DNA of 41,686 bases from Oscillatoriaceae cyanobacterium Prado104. Lineage in GTDB: Bacteria; Cyanobacteriota; Cyanobacteriia; Cyanobacteriales; Microcoleaceae. The translations under genes were made by a program, and so were the position numbers. Each line of letters begins with the position of its first letter. The stretch's first letter is position 1. Positions 16,558 through 25,289 of the stretch are shown in pieces. The notes under the pieces were generated by a model. That model searched no databases, had not been told where the DNA came from, and saw nothing but the letters and a program-made list of their open reading frames with translations. The stretch spans positions 1 to 41,686 of the forward strand of contig JALOON010000074.1 in NCBI GenBank assembly GCA_025454405.1. Reading direction: 5' to 3'.

Positions 16558-18969
16558 ATGACAACTCGAACCAAACAGAGAAAAAGCAATTATATCACGA
16601 CCGATACAGCCGAGGGCAAAAAAATCTTAAATTACCTGAGAAATCGCTGTGAAAAGGCTTTAGATTACTGCCTCGAACAGGGACTGACTGGCGTAGAAGA
16701 TTTTGCGGATGCTGTTGAAGAACTGACCGATGCTGATGGCAAACCAGGTATTAGCGTGTCAGTCAAACATAACGGCATTATTCTCAGCTTGAGCGACCAT
16801 CCCGAATACGGCACTACTACAGGAAAATACATGATGGAACACCTGGGAGAACCAGACGATACCCGATTTACTAAAACAGGAATTGAAGCTTTACTAAATC
16901 CTGTAAAAAGTAATTACCGCCAACAAGACTCATTTCTAGATTTGCTAGAAGATGACGCATCTACCCCCAAAACTAAAGCCAATAAAACTAACATTTTAAA
17001 ATCTGACTTGCTCGATCGAATAGAAATACCCGAAACCCCTGCAAAAACAACCCGCCACACCCGAAATACTTTGGAAGATGACGTTACCGGTGGAACAGAT
17101 GACTCTTCTGTGCCTCCAATCAAAACCAAAGCGAAAACAGTGCAAATTAAGTTAGGAAGTCAGCCAGATACAAGCCTTGACGACATTGACGACTTGCTAG
17201 ATGAAATCGATGAGGAAAAAGTTATTGCAACTCCCTCAAAGACAGCAAGCTCTAAATCAGCATCAAAAACAGCTAAACAACAATTAGATAATGAAGGTCG
17301 ATCGAACAACCAGCAGTCACATCAACACAAATCAAGTAACTCAATTGACGACATCCTCGACATCGCTACGCAAGTAAGCGCTAGAGCAGCTATTCAAGGT
17401 TCCGAGATAGACGGTACAACTGTTGGAGGACTCAGCACTCAATTAGCATTTCTAGCTGCTGCGATCGGCAAAAATGAGGCGCAAAAGTTATTAGAAGTTG
17501 CTCAAAAAACCGGGCAGAAGAAACAAATTTTTGATATTGTTACCAGACTGGAAAAGCAGAGCCTGCGGGCAGATAAATTAGCTCAAAGAGCTGAGAAGTT
17601 TGAAGAAGAAGAGGAAAGAGAAGAATTTAAGAATGAAATTATAACTGCTGTAGAACAGGAGAATGAATCAAAACTTAAATCTTTTGATAAGCTGAATTTG
17701 CCAGAGACAACTACCCGATCGCCGCTTCCTACGGAGCCAGATGTATTTGACACAATAGCACCTGAAGTGGCCGGAGCGCTATTAGCCAAAGCTGTTAGCA
17801 AAGTCGCCCAAAAAGTTGATAATGTTTCAGACTTTGTTGGAGGAGGAGCCGAAGCAAAACCCGCACGCATTGAAATTGATAAAAATGCGAGCTTTTCTCA
17901 ACAAATAGCACAGATTAACGAGGCGATCGACAGACTAGAAAAAAGATTAGATGCCCTAGAAAATCGCATTGAGGCTCTAGAAAAAGCCTGGGAGTTAAAA
18001 TTTGCTCCTTCAGCAAGTATGGAGCCGATAGCTCGCGTAAAGACAGAGCCAACTGATGAAAATTTTATCAAGTCAGATTCACCCGATACCGACTGCATGA
18101 ATAATTCACCCGACACATCGCATCTCTCAGCAGCTAAGTTACCTCAGAAGCCCCTCGATGAACCGCATTTTTCAGCAGCTAAGTCAGCTCAGAAGCCCCT
18201 CGATGAACCGCATTTTTCAGCAGCTAAGTCAGCTCAGAAGCCCCTCGATGAACCGTATTTTTCAACAACCAAATCGCCTCATTCACCCGACGAATTGCTA
18301 ACTAATTTTACCCAGCCTAGCGATCGATTGCCGTCTGCTGTTGAAATTAAATCGGTTGATAACTCTGGCGATCGAAACTCTTCAGGTGATAGTCCCTCAC
18401 AAATCGCTCAAATATTGGTACAAATCCACACACTAGCTGAAGAAGAAGCGATCGCGGCGGGTGTTAAACTCTCAGACGGCGTTGACCTCGGAGCGGCTAA
18501 ACTTTATGCGACTATTCAAGGCAAATCGACAACAGTCAGTTTGAAAACTCAAGAGGGAGATGAACTGTTTTTAGCTACTTCATCTAATGGAAAGTGGAAA
18601 GTAATAACTGATTCGCTCAGTCCCCAAGAAAAACAAGAAATTCGCAGCCTTGAAACCTTCCAGCAAGCTATTGACCAAGAACGTTTAGCCCTCTTGCTGG
18701 GGAACAGCAGTCAGGAGGCTGCTAGCTTCACCACTTCTCTAGGTCGCCGCCTCAATTTTGAGGTTGAAGTCGATAGCAAATCCAACCGGATAATTAGAGG
18801 ATTTAACGAATACGATGAAGTGATATTTGAAGCTGCAGTTCAAAAAGGAAGGGTAGAGGTACTTCAGTGCGACATCCCTGCTGAAGAAGTGGAAAATTTG
18901 CTCTCTCAGCACGATCGAACTGATACCAAGCAGGAAACGAGAAAAAAAAGTCCCGAAATAGAAATCTGA
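16558..18969 (+). CDS. Coiled-coil and low-complexity hypothetical protein, 803 residues
   Basis: No known family recognised. The N-terminal 110 residues look globular (YLRNRCEKALDYCLEQG ... ISVSVKHNGIILSLSDHPEYG). Then follows a disordered Lys/Thr/Asp-rich region, a helical part (LSTQLAFLAAAIGKNEAQKLLEVAQK), an acidic coiled coil near 345-370, and a strong heptad coiled coil at about 445-480 (INEAIDRLEKRLDALENRIEALEKAW). Next come three 15-residue repeats, and a C-terminal alpha/beta region of about 180 residues (AKLYATIQGKSTTVSLKTQEG). ATG is preceded by GAGGAACAG. It follows the polymerase-like gene and shares its leader motif, so a joint function is plausible; a scaffold role is suggested only by its architecture. 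Confidence 0.75.
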   Translation: MTTRTKQRKSNYITTDTAEGKKILNYLRNRCEKALDYCLEQGLTGVEDFADAVEELTDADGKPGISVSVKHNGIILSLSDHPEYGTTTGKYMMEHLGEPDDTRFTKTGIEALLNPVKSNYRQQDSFLDLLEDDASTPKTKANKTNILKSDLLDRIEIPETPAKTTRHTRNTLEDDVTGGTDDSSVPPIKTKAKTVQIKLGSQPDTSLDDIDDLLDEIDEEKVIATPSKTASSKSASKTAKQQLDNEGRSNNQQSHQHKSSNSIDDILDIATQVSARAAIQGSEIDGTTVGGLSTQLAFLAAAIGKNEAQKLLEVAQKTGQKKQIFDIVTRLEKQSLRADKLAQRAEKFEEEEEREEFKNEIITAVEQENESKLKSFDKLNLPETTTRSPLPTEPDVFDTIAPEVAGALLAKAVSKVAQKVDNVSDFVGGGAEAKPARIEIDKNASFSQQIAQINEAIDRLEKRLDALENRIEALEKAWELKFAPSASMEPIARVKTEPTDENFIKSDSPDTDCMNNSPDTSHLSAAKLPQKPLDEPHFSAAKSAQKPLDEPHFSAAKSAQKPLDEPYFSTTKSPHSPDELLTNFTQPSDRLPSAVEIKSVDNSGDRNSSGDSPSQIAQILVQIHTLAEEEAIAAGVKLSDGVDLGAAKLYATIQGKSTTVSLKTQEGDELFLATSSNGKWKVITDSLSPQEKQEIRSLETFQQAIDQERLALLLGNSSQEAASFTTSLGRRLNFEVEVDSKSNRIIRGFNEYDEVIFEAAVQKGRVEVLQCDIPAEEVENLLSQHDRTDTKQETRKKSPEIEI
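18127..18261 (+). repeat. 45-bp coding tandem repeat, three units
   Basis: Three units of SAAKSAQKPLDEPHF (first and third slightly different) start at 18127, 18172 and 18217. A diverged fourth start (STTKS) follows. Confidence 0.9.
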
Positions 18970-19170
18970 GTTCGTCTTGCGCAAATTTCGTGCAACTCTC
19001 ATATAAACTGTGACAATCAATGACAATATAAAGGGAACGATCGACCCGGGTTTGGTATGAATCCTATTGCCGATCTTAAGTCCTTTAGAAAATAAAAAAT
19101 CAACAGTAGAATACAGAATTATCTCTCGTTTTTATCTTTGGTCAGCGATACAAGTATAAAAATCAAAGGT

Positions 19171-19200
19171 GAGGTGCAAGTTCTGCATCTCATTTTTTTA
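19171..19200 (+). terminator. Rho-independent terminator
   Basis: GAGGTGCA and TGCATCTC form an 8-bp stem (one G-T pair) with a 5-nt loop, directly followed by ATTTTTTTA. It ends the transcript of the coiled-coil gene and separates it from the T4SS operon. The flanking stretch 18970-19274 shows no gene. Confidence 0.7.
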
Positions 19201-19274
19201 TTTAGCTTGTTCTCTTTCAAAAGCTGTTACTTAAAACTTATAATTTTTTTTTTCTTTCTTACTTTCCATATCTG

Positions 19275-19335
19275 CCCCCTCCAAATGGGTCGGTCAAACT
19301 TAGCTACCCAGAACTGCCGGACATGATGAAGTCAC
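19275..19335. promoter_or_regulatory. Conserved leader block ahead of the T4SS operon
   Basis: CCCCCTCCAAATGGG begins a block matching the leader at 16438 at about 46 of 61 positions, ending in GATGAAGTCAC. The motif lies 114 nt before the pilin ATG. It lies just after a terminator, so this is the likely promoter/leader region of the operon. Confidence 0.65.
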
Positions 19336-19389
19336 TACTAATTCGCGCCATGTAAATTGACATTAAGACAACAAAAGAGAGAAGCTAAC

Positions 19390-20004
19390 ATGACTGTTTA
19401 CCTAAAACCTACAAAAGTTTCAAGAAAGCACCACTTATTCCATCGCTGGCTTTCTCAAGAAAAAATTAAGTTGGGCGACCTTCCATTTCTCGGTATTTGC
19501 CTGACTTCACTCATCTATTTCACCATCCGCGATCCGCTTCTAATTGTCACTTTAGGCTGCTCCAGCATTGTCTTTTTGAGCTTGTGGCACATTGTCAAAG
19601 CAATTCCTATTGTAGAGCGATATATCGGCTGCAAAGTTCGATTCTGGCACATTGCCACTGCCATCATTACCTCCACTGCATTGTGTTCCGTACTCGATTC
19701 TCCAGCCAACGCCGTCTTCCTCTCCGGCTTAGAAGAATTTATGAAAGAACTCGCAGAAGGAGCCTCTTCAGCAGGAGGCGAAGCTATTGATGCCGAAGTC
19801 ATCGAACTGATTTTCAACTTAATTCGCGGAGCATTTCTTTTATTAGTAGCAGCCGCATCTCTTTTTGCTTACAACCAAGCGCAACAAGGTAATGACTGGA
19901 GGCCAATTGTCACCCAAGTTGCTTTAGCTTTTGCCATTGTAATTGCTATTGACGTGGTAACTTTCCTATTCGTTGGCAATGGTGGCGGTGGAGGTGCAGC
20001 CTAA
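19390..20004 (+). CDS. VirB2/TrbC-like pilin precursor with long N-terminal extension
   Basis: 204 residues from the ATG at 19390. Residues 1-30 are basic, 33-67 hold two hydrophobic segments, and a third hydrophobic segment (about 86-103) leads into a signal-peptidase site SPANA|VF at A108. The mature part would be about 96 residues with two membrane helices (141-162, 174-196) and a Gly-rich end, the standard form of VirB2 pilins. The extension of about 80 residues ahead of the signal segment is unusual and may be a fused small membrane protein. It is the first gene of the T4SS cluster and forms the pilus shaft if the assignment is right. Confidence 0.7.
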   Translation: MTVYLKPTKVSRKHHLFHRWLSQEKIKLGDLPFLGICLTSLIYFTIRDPLLIVTLGCSSIVFLSLWHIVKAIPIVERYIGCKVRFWHIATAIITSTALCSVLDSPANAVFLSGLEEFMKELAEGASSAGGEAIDAEVIELIFNLIRGAFLLLVAAASLFAYNQAQQGNDWRPIVTQVALAFAIVIAIDVVTFLFVGNGGGGGAA

Positions 20005-20011
20005 TTGTACT

Positions 20012-20350
20012 AAGGCGAGGGGAAGGAGCAGGGGAAGGGGAAGGAAGGATAGTTTTTCTAGTTTTGAGTTGAACATTCTTCTCTGACTTATCAAATGTGA
20101 AAATCAAATACCGATTTGATAATGAGGTTATCTTCAGCAATTTTTACCATCCTCCTCTTATTTATGAAACAACAACATACTGAATAGTGGCAATTCACAG
20201 CTAATAACATCGCAATTAATTCCTGTTTTTATTGCCCTGTTTTAACTAAAAAACTCGCACAATTAATAGCAATAAAAGCTATTAAATACCTGGTTTTTCC
20301 TTCCCCCTCCCCTTCCCCCTCCTCTTTCCCTTCCCCTTCCCCTTCCCCTT
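20012..20350. repeat. Purine/pyrimidine-ended intergenic element, copy 1
   Basis: Starts with a GGGGAAGG-type tract (20012-20050) and a conserved block GGATAGTTTTTCTAGTTTTG, and ends with ACCTGGTTTTTCCTTCCCC running into a pure pyrimidine tract to 20350, six bases before the virB4 ATG. The end tracts are complementary, so RNA or single-stranded DNA could fold into a long hairpin. The left block and right block recur at 24926-25285. Confidence 0.8.
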
Positions 20351-20356
20351 ATTACC

Positions 20357-23300
20357 ATGCTCAAAGACCCAGATAAAGACTTCATTTCGGTAAATAAAAT
20401 CCTTGGCAAACAAGCCAGTATCGGCATCATTCCAGCCGAACAACTTATACCTTGGATGATAATAGCCATTATTTCCTACATCCTCACCAACGGCTTTTTT
20501 AACTTCGGAATGCCTGCGTTTTTCGTTTCGACATTTTGGCTAATTGTTAGCTGGTGGTTGCTCACAGGCAACAAACCCCACCTCTTCTTAGATAGATTCC
20601 GACCCCCGCCAGGGAGCGAGTGGTATAACGGCAATCTATTATATTTACCCCCCATTCCTGAAAACAGACCTGTAGCCCTTCGCGATCGCTACAAAGATTC
20701 GCAAGTCCGCATCAAACTCAAACCTAAACTTGCTCCAAAACAACAATCCGGCAACAGCAAGCTTATGCCCTTTCAAAACTACCAAAACCTCCTGTGTCTA
20801 GTCACCATCAAAAAAGATGGCAGGGAAGTTTCTGCCTATTTACTGTCAGAAGGTAGCCAGTACCAACTTGTATTTGGATTCGAGACAACAGGTTTTCACA
20901 ACCTCTTGCACCGCAACGAAGTCAGCAACGCAGCTACCGCCTTAGAAGAAGGACTAAAAGACATTCCCCCTGGCGAAAAAATGACCTTCCATACAGGCTG
21001 CTACAGCAGCGATCGCGCGCGACAGCAAGAACTTACTCAACTGGCTGACAACTGCCACCTCAAACCCGTCTCAGTGCTAGTTAGAAACGAACAAAAGCGC
21101 ATTCAAGAACTCACCTTAACAGGCACCAGACAAACCTGGAACCAAGCCATCTTTTGCACCTGGACATTCAACGCTCAATCCGGCTCTCGATCGAACGACC
21201 CTTTAAGCAAATTCATCAACGGAATTATCAACACAACCCAAACCGTTATCGCACAATTTACAGGCAACGAACGCACCTACAAAGAGCACTTTTACAAGCA
21301 ACTGCTGCTCGACGCCTTCGAGCAAGGTTACATCCGGTGGGAACTCTTGCTCAACACCAAAATCGGACTAGAAATTAAACCGATGAATGCCGATAAACTT
21401 TGGACGTGGCTGTGGCAAAAATTTAACAGCGCACCAACACCTCCTATTCCTCAATTGCTCACCTTAGAAGAAACTTCATCCGACTACAAACTGACAGAAA
21501 CAGTCAACACGCACAAACACGCCTGCACAATTTTAATTGAAGGTCAAAGCGGCCGTTCTAGCTGTCCCGAACACAAACAAACCAGCTCTTGCATTTGGCT
21601 AAACGGCAGAAATACAGAATGCGGCGTACTGACAATGGAAGATGCACCGGGAGGATGGATTAACACCAGAGAACAACTGCAATGGATCTGGAAAATTATG
21701 AGCAACAACTACATCCACGATACCGAAGCTATCGTAGAAATAAGTGCCGCTCCCAACTTTATTATTCAAGACAACTTAGCAAGGCAAGCTAAACAATCTA
21801 AAAGTGCCAAAAAACGCGCTTTAGAAAAAGGTCAAGGTCGCGATGTAGGAGCCGAAGTTAAACAGGAAGAATCCTTTGAAGCTCAGAAAAAAATGTACAA
21901 AGGTGCAAGAGCCATTCACGCTGCTGTCGCCTTTTTAGTCTACCGATCGACTAAGGAACAACTAACACACGCTTGCCAAATGCTATCCCACAGCTTCGGC
22001 TCTGCCAAGGTAGTAAGAGAGCGCAACATTGCTTGGCAAATCTGGCTGGAAACTTTGCCAATTACTGCAAGTTGGCTGTTGCACAGCAGTTCGCTCATTA
22101 ACGAACGCCGCCTTACCTTAGACACCGAAACTGTCCCCGGTATTTTACCCTTAACTGCTGTTAGAGATATCGACTCAAAAGGAGTTGAATTCATCACAAA
22201 AGGTGGCAAACCCGTATATGTTGACCTCATGCACGATCGAACCAGCCGCGCCGTTATTACAGGTGAATCCGGTTCTGGTAAAAGTGTGTTGGGATGGCGG
22301 TTTGCTATCGATGCTTTAACAGCTAATATTCCAGTTGTAGGCATGGATATTTCAGCAGGAAGCAGCAGCACTTTTGAGACAGCAGTAAAACTGTTAGGAG
22401 ACGAGGGTGCTTACTACGACATCACCTCCGGCAGTTCAAATCTACTCGAAATACCGGATTTGAGACGGTTCGACCGACAAGAGCGATCGCGCCGACTAGA
22501 CCAATGGAAAGAGTTTATCAGAAAAGCACTGACTATTATCAGCATGGGCAAAGTTCGCGACCCAAAATTAGCCCAGCGAGTCGATGCTATTTTGCTCCTA
22601 ACTCTGAAGAAATTTCTGGAAGATCCAGAAATTATCGAACGCTACAATACAGCCTTTGAAAAAGGCTGGAAGTCTCCCGAATGGCAAGAAATGCCAACCC
22701 TTACAAACCTCCTAAAATTCTGCACGAAAGAGCAACTCAACCTGCAAAACTTTACCGACTTCGATCGCACTGCCATCAACCAAATTATCACTCAATGCAA
22801 CGCATTATTAGCCTCACCATTAGGAAAAGCAATTGGCAGACCGAGTACATTTTCACCAGAACCAGCCGTCAAGTTTTTTGCCCTCAGCAACCTGGGCAAC
22901 GAACAAGACCAGTATTTAATGGCAATTAACGCCCACGCTGCTTGCATTCGCAACGCACTTTCTCACCCTAAAAGCCTATTTATCGGAGACGAACTTTCGA
23001 TTTTGTTTAAAAAAGACGGATTTGCTGAAGTAGTAGGCGAACTCTGTGCGGTGGGGAGAAAGAATGGCATTTCGGTACTCTTGCTATCCCAAGATATAGA
23101 CAGTATTTGCGACTGCAGTGCGGGAACCATGATTATGCAAAACATGGTGTATCGAATTACCGGAAGATTGACCTCAAATGGAGCTAATTCTTGGGTAAAA
23201 CATTTGGGATATCCGGCTGAAATTATTAGCCAAAATGCCACCGAAGCTTTCCTTCCCAGAGCAGCAGACCTTTATTCCAATTGGCTCATTGAAAAAGGCG

Positions 23301-23560
23301 GTCGTTTCTGGCAAAGCCGGTACTATCCAGGCGAAATGATATTAGCAAGCGTAGCTAACAATCAAGCTGAATTGATGGCTCGCGCCCGAGCGATCGCTCA
23401 ATATCCCAATACGTTAAAAGGGCAACTGCTAGCACTAAAACACTTCGCATCGGAATACGTACAAGCCGTTAAAGAAGGACGTTCGTTAGCCAATATTGGC
23501 AAGAATGCAGTCACCGATATCAACGAACACAAATCTTGTCAAGACCTCATGGCTAGCTAG
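20357..23560 (+). CDS. virB4: VirB4-like conjugation ATPase with VirB3-like N-terminal membrane segments
   Basis: 1067 residues. N-terminal residues 31-49 and 52-70 are two closely spaced membrane helices, as in VirB3, followed by a long VirB4 N-terminal domain. The ATPase domain has Walker A GESGSGKS (636-643, K642) preceded by RAVIT, and Walker B LFIGDE (D878, E879), then a conserved GISVLLLSQD and a C-terminal arginine-finger region (MVYRITGRLTS). VirB4 powers pilus assembly and substrate transfer at the inner membrane. The start codon has no Shine-Dalgarno sequence; a polypyrimidine tract ends six bases before it. VirB3-VirB4 fusions are known in several T4SS lineages. Confidence 0.9.
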   Translation: MLKDPDKDFISVNKILGKQASIGIIPAEQLIPWMIIAIISYILTNGFFNFGMPAFFVSTFWLIVSWWLLTGNKPHLFLDRFRPPPGSEWYNGNLLYLPPIPENRPVALRDRYKDSQVRIKLKPKLAPKQQSGNSKLMPFQNYQNLLCLVTIKKDGREVSAYLLSEGSQYQLVFGFETTGFHNLLHRNEVSNAATALEEGLKDIPPGEKMTFHTGCYSSDRARQQELTQLADNCHLKPVSVLVRNEQKRIQELTLTGTRQTWNQAIFCTWTFNAQSGSRSNDPLSKFINGIINTTQTVIAQFTGNERTYKEHFYKQLLLDAFEQGYIRWELLLNTKIGLEIKPMNADKLWTWLWQKFNSAPTPPIPQLLTLEETSSDYKLTETVNTHKHACTILIEGQSGRSSCPEHKQTSSCIWLNGRNTECGVLTMEDAPGGWINTREQLQWIWKIMSNNYIHDTEAIVEISAAPNFIIQDNLARQAKQSKSAKKRALEKGQGRDVGAEVKQEESFEAQKKMYKGARAIHAAVAFLVYRSTKEQLTHACQMLSHSFGSAKVVRERNIAWQIWLETLPITASWLLHSSSLINERRLTLDTETVPGILPLTAVRDIDSKGVEFITKGGKPVYVDLMHDRTSRAVITGESGSGKSVLGWRFAIDALTANIPVVGMDISAGSSSTFETAVKLLGDEGAYYDITSGSSNLLEIPDLRRFDRQERSRRLDQWKEFIRKALTIISMGKVRDPKLAQRVDAILLLTLKKFLEDPEIIERYNTAFEKGWKSPEWQEMPTLTNLLKFCTKEQLNLQNFTDFDRTAINQIITQCNALLASPLGKAIGRPSTFSPEPAVKFFALSNLGNEQDQYLMAINAHAACIRNALSHPKSLFIGDELSILFKKDGFAEVVGELCAVGRKNGISVLLLSQDIDSICDCSAGTMIMQNMVYRITGRLTSNGANSWVKHLGYPAEIISQNATEAFLPRAADLYSNWLIEKGGRFWQSRYYPGEMILASVANNQAELMARARAIAQYPNTLKGQLLALKHFASEYVQAVKEGRSLANIGKNAVTDINEHKSCQDLMAS

Positions 23561-23630
23561 AACGTTTGGGTATTGAGAATTTAGTTGATTTGGCAATAAA
23601 AAATCCACTCGTACTGGTTAAATTTGAGTA

Positions 23631-23684
23631 ATGACAAATCTTGCTACAGTGACAAATCTTACCAGAATGACAAATCTTGCTACA
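23631..23684. repeat. Three tandem 18-bp direct repeats
   Basis: Copies at 23631 and 23667 are identical (ATGACAAATCTTGCTACA); the middle copy at 23649 differs at 4-5 positions. They could be iteron-like binding sites. The remaining gap to 23938 holds a widespread cyanobacterial intergenic phrase (CTCTGCGCCCTCTGTGTCC) and no gene. Confidence 0.85.
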
Positions 23685-23938
23685 ACCCGACTACTCTTTC
23701 CCGCCTTAAGAATACCTAATTTCTTTCTAAATTTCTCGAACTCTGCGCCCTCTGTGTCCTCTGCGGTTCATTAATTAGATATTTTTTGGGTGAAGTAATG
23801 AAACCAGCTCTACCAATCCCCAGCCAAAAAGTGAACGAGACTTTTTTGAACTATTTTCTGACACAAAAACAGACTAAGAAAGCTCTCATTGCTAATTACC
23901 AATACTCGAATTACTGCACGCATAACGGAGAAAAATCG

Positions 23939-24925
23939 ATGAAATCACCAAATTTGCTTGCCAAACTTGTTCTCAGCATTCCTGCCCTTGGGCTGAGCTT
24001 AATATTGACTTCTGTTGAAGCAAAAGCTCAAACCTTTGAGATCGATCGCACTTCCACACAGCTTAATAGTCCAAACAATCCTAACAGCAACAGTTTCAAC
24101 CCTTCCAACTTCACAGAGCGCGATCGACAAATAGAAAGCCAAATCCAACAATCAGCTAATAACTTCTCGATCGACAACACAGAAATAGCAGGTAGAGAAA
24201 ACACAATGAGAGGGATAACCAGTGAAATTTCAAACACCATCTCCACCATCTCGGACAGCATCTCAGGCATCTGGGACAATTTGTTAAACAGAGTTGAACA
24301 ATTCAGCACTGAAATAGAATCAAACCTCTCTTCATTCCTGGGAGAACTGAAAGTTCCAGACCTAAAAAAAGCAGTTCAAAGCATAATGGACGGCAACACT
24401 TCCGAAAGCGAAGGAACAAAACTATCCGCTGCTTTGGAGAAGAAACCGCAAGACTCCTACAGCCTCAGAGAAAACACAGCAGAGCTAGCAGAAAGAGAAA
24501 GTGCTGTAAGTGTTGCCAATAAAGCCACTCTCGGCTCATCCGCTCAACAAAAGCAAGCTCAAATGAAAGAAGTTGTGCAGCAAAATGTAGAGCAAACTAA
24601 TCGCGAGAGCGAAAAATCAATGGAATTAGCCGCTGATTCAGAAGGTCAAGATGTCACGCAGAACATTATGAGAAACATATCCCAACAAAGTGCGATCGCA
24701 GCTCAACAAACAGCTTTATTAGCAGACAATCAAAGCGCCTTAATTATGCAAGGCCAGCAAGCTCAAATCGATCGCAGTCTTGCCAACATTCTCAACGCTC
24801 AACAAGCCGAAGAACTTAACGAAATTAACACAGCCCAGAGACGGCAGGATGCTGCGGCTGCTACTGCTTCTTCTACTCAAGCCGGACTGTTTCAAATGCC
24901 GGGAGGCATCACCCTGGGTGAATAA
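23939..24925 (+). CDS. Secreted VirB5/TrbJ-like protein (tentative)
   Basis: 328 residues from the ATG at 23939, chosen because GGAG lies 8 nt upstream and the protein then starts with a clean signal peptide MKSPNLLAKLVLSIPALGLS, cleaved at AKA|QT after A30; the longer frame to 23786 would bury it. The mature protein is Gln/Ala/Ser-rich and mostly helical, with heptad-like stretches (ISNTISTISDSISGIWDNLLNRVEQF, about 100-125, and the C-terminal QQAQIDRSLANILNAQQAEEL). That fits the VirB5/TrbJ class of periplasmic pilus-tip or assembly proteins, and its place between virB4 and virB6 is the VirB5 position. No diagnostic motif is present, so this rests on order and shape. Confidence 0.6.
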   Translation: MKSPNLLAKLVLSIPALGLSLILTSVEAKAQTFEIDRTSTQLNSPNNPNSNSFNPSNFTERDRQIESQIQQSANNFSIDNTEIAGRENTMRGITSEISNTISTISDSISGIWDNLLNRVEQFSTEIESNLSSFLGELKVPDLKKAVQSIMDGNTSESEGTKLSAALEKKPQDSYSLRENTAELAERESAVSVANKATLGSSAQQKQAQMKEVVQQNVEQTNRESEKSMELAADSEGQDVTQNIMRNISQQSAIAAQQTALLADNQSALIMQGQQAQIDRSLANILNAQQAEELNEINTAQRRQDAAAATASSTQAGLFQMPGGITLGE

Positions 24926-25285
24926 GGGGAAGGGGAAGGGGAAGGAAGGATAAATTTTCTACTTTTGAGTTAAACCTTCTTCTGTCACTTATCAAATTGT
25001 AAATAATCAGCTCCCCACTGTAGAAAATGACGGGATTTTCCCCAAGTTTTTCAACCCTTCCCCTTCCTCTTCCTCAACTCCGAAACTACCACTAATTAGT
25101 AGCGAGCAAAGCTAATAATAACCTGGTTTTTCCTTCCCCTTCCCCTTCCCCCTCCCCCTCTCCTTCCCCTTCCTCAACTCCGAAACTACCACTAATTAGT
25201 AGCGAGCAAAGCTAATAATAACCTGGTTTTTCCTTCGCCTTCCCCTTCCCCCTCCCCCTCTCCTTCCCCTTCCCCCTCCCCTTCC
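24926..25285. repeat. Purine/pyrimidine-ended intergenic element, copy 2, with internal duplication
   Basis: Starts right after the stop codon with GGGGAAGGGGAAGGGGAAGG and the block GGATAAATTTTCTACTTTTG, closely matching 20048-20110. The right part is a 100-bp tandem duplication (25071-25170 and 25171-25270, nearly identical) of a unit that ends ACCTGGTTTTTCCTTCCCC plus pyrimidine tract. The tract ends five bases before the virB6 ATG. Confidence 0.85.
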
Positions 25286-25289
25286 AAAG

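Noticed and set aside
19138..19326. 62-codon ORF ahead of the pilin gene
   Set aside because: It runs through the T-tailed terminator and the conserved leader block, and starts at GTG without a ribosome site.
25131..25285. Pyrimidine repeats considered as a CRISPR array
   Set aside because: The repeats are simple-sequence words without unique spacers of constant length; no cas genes are near.
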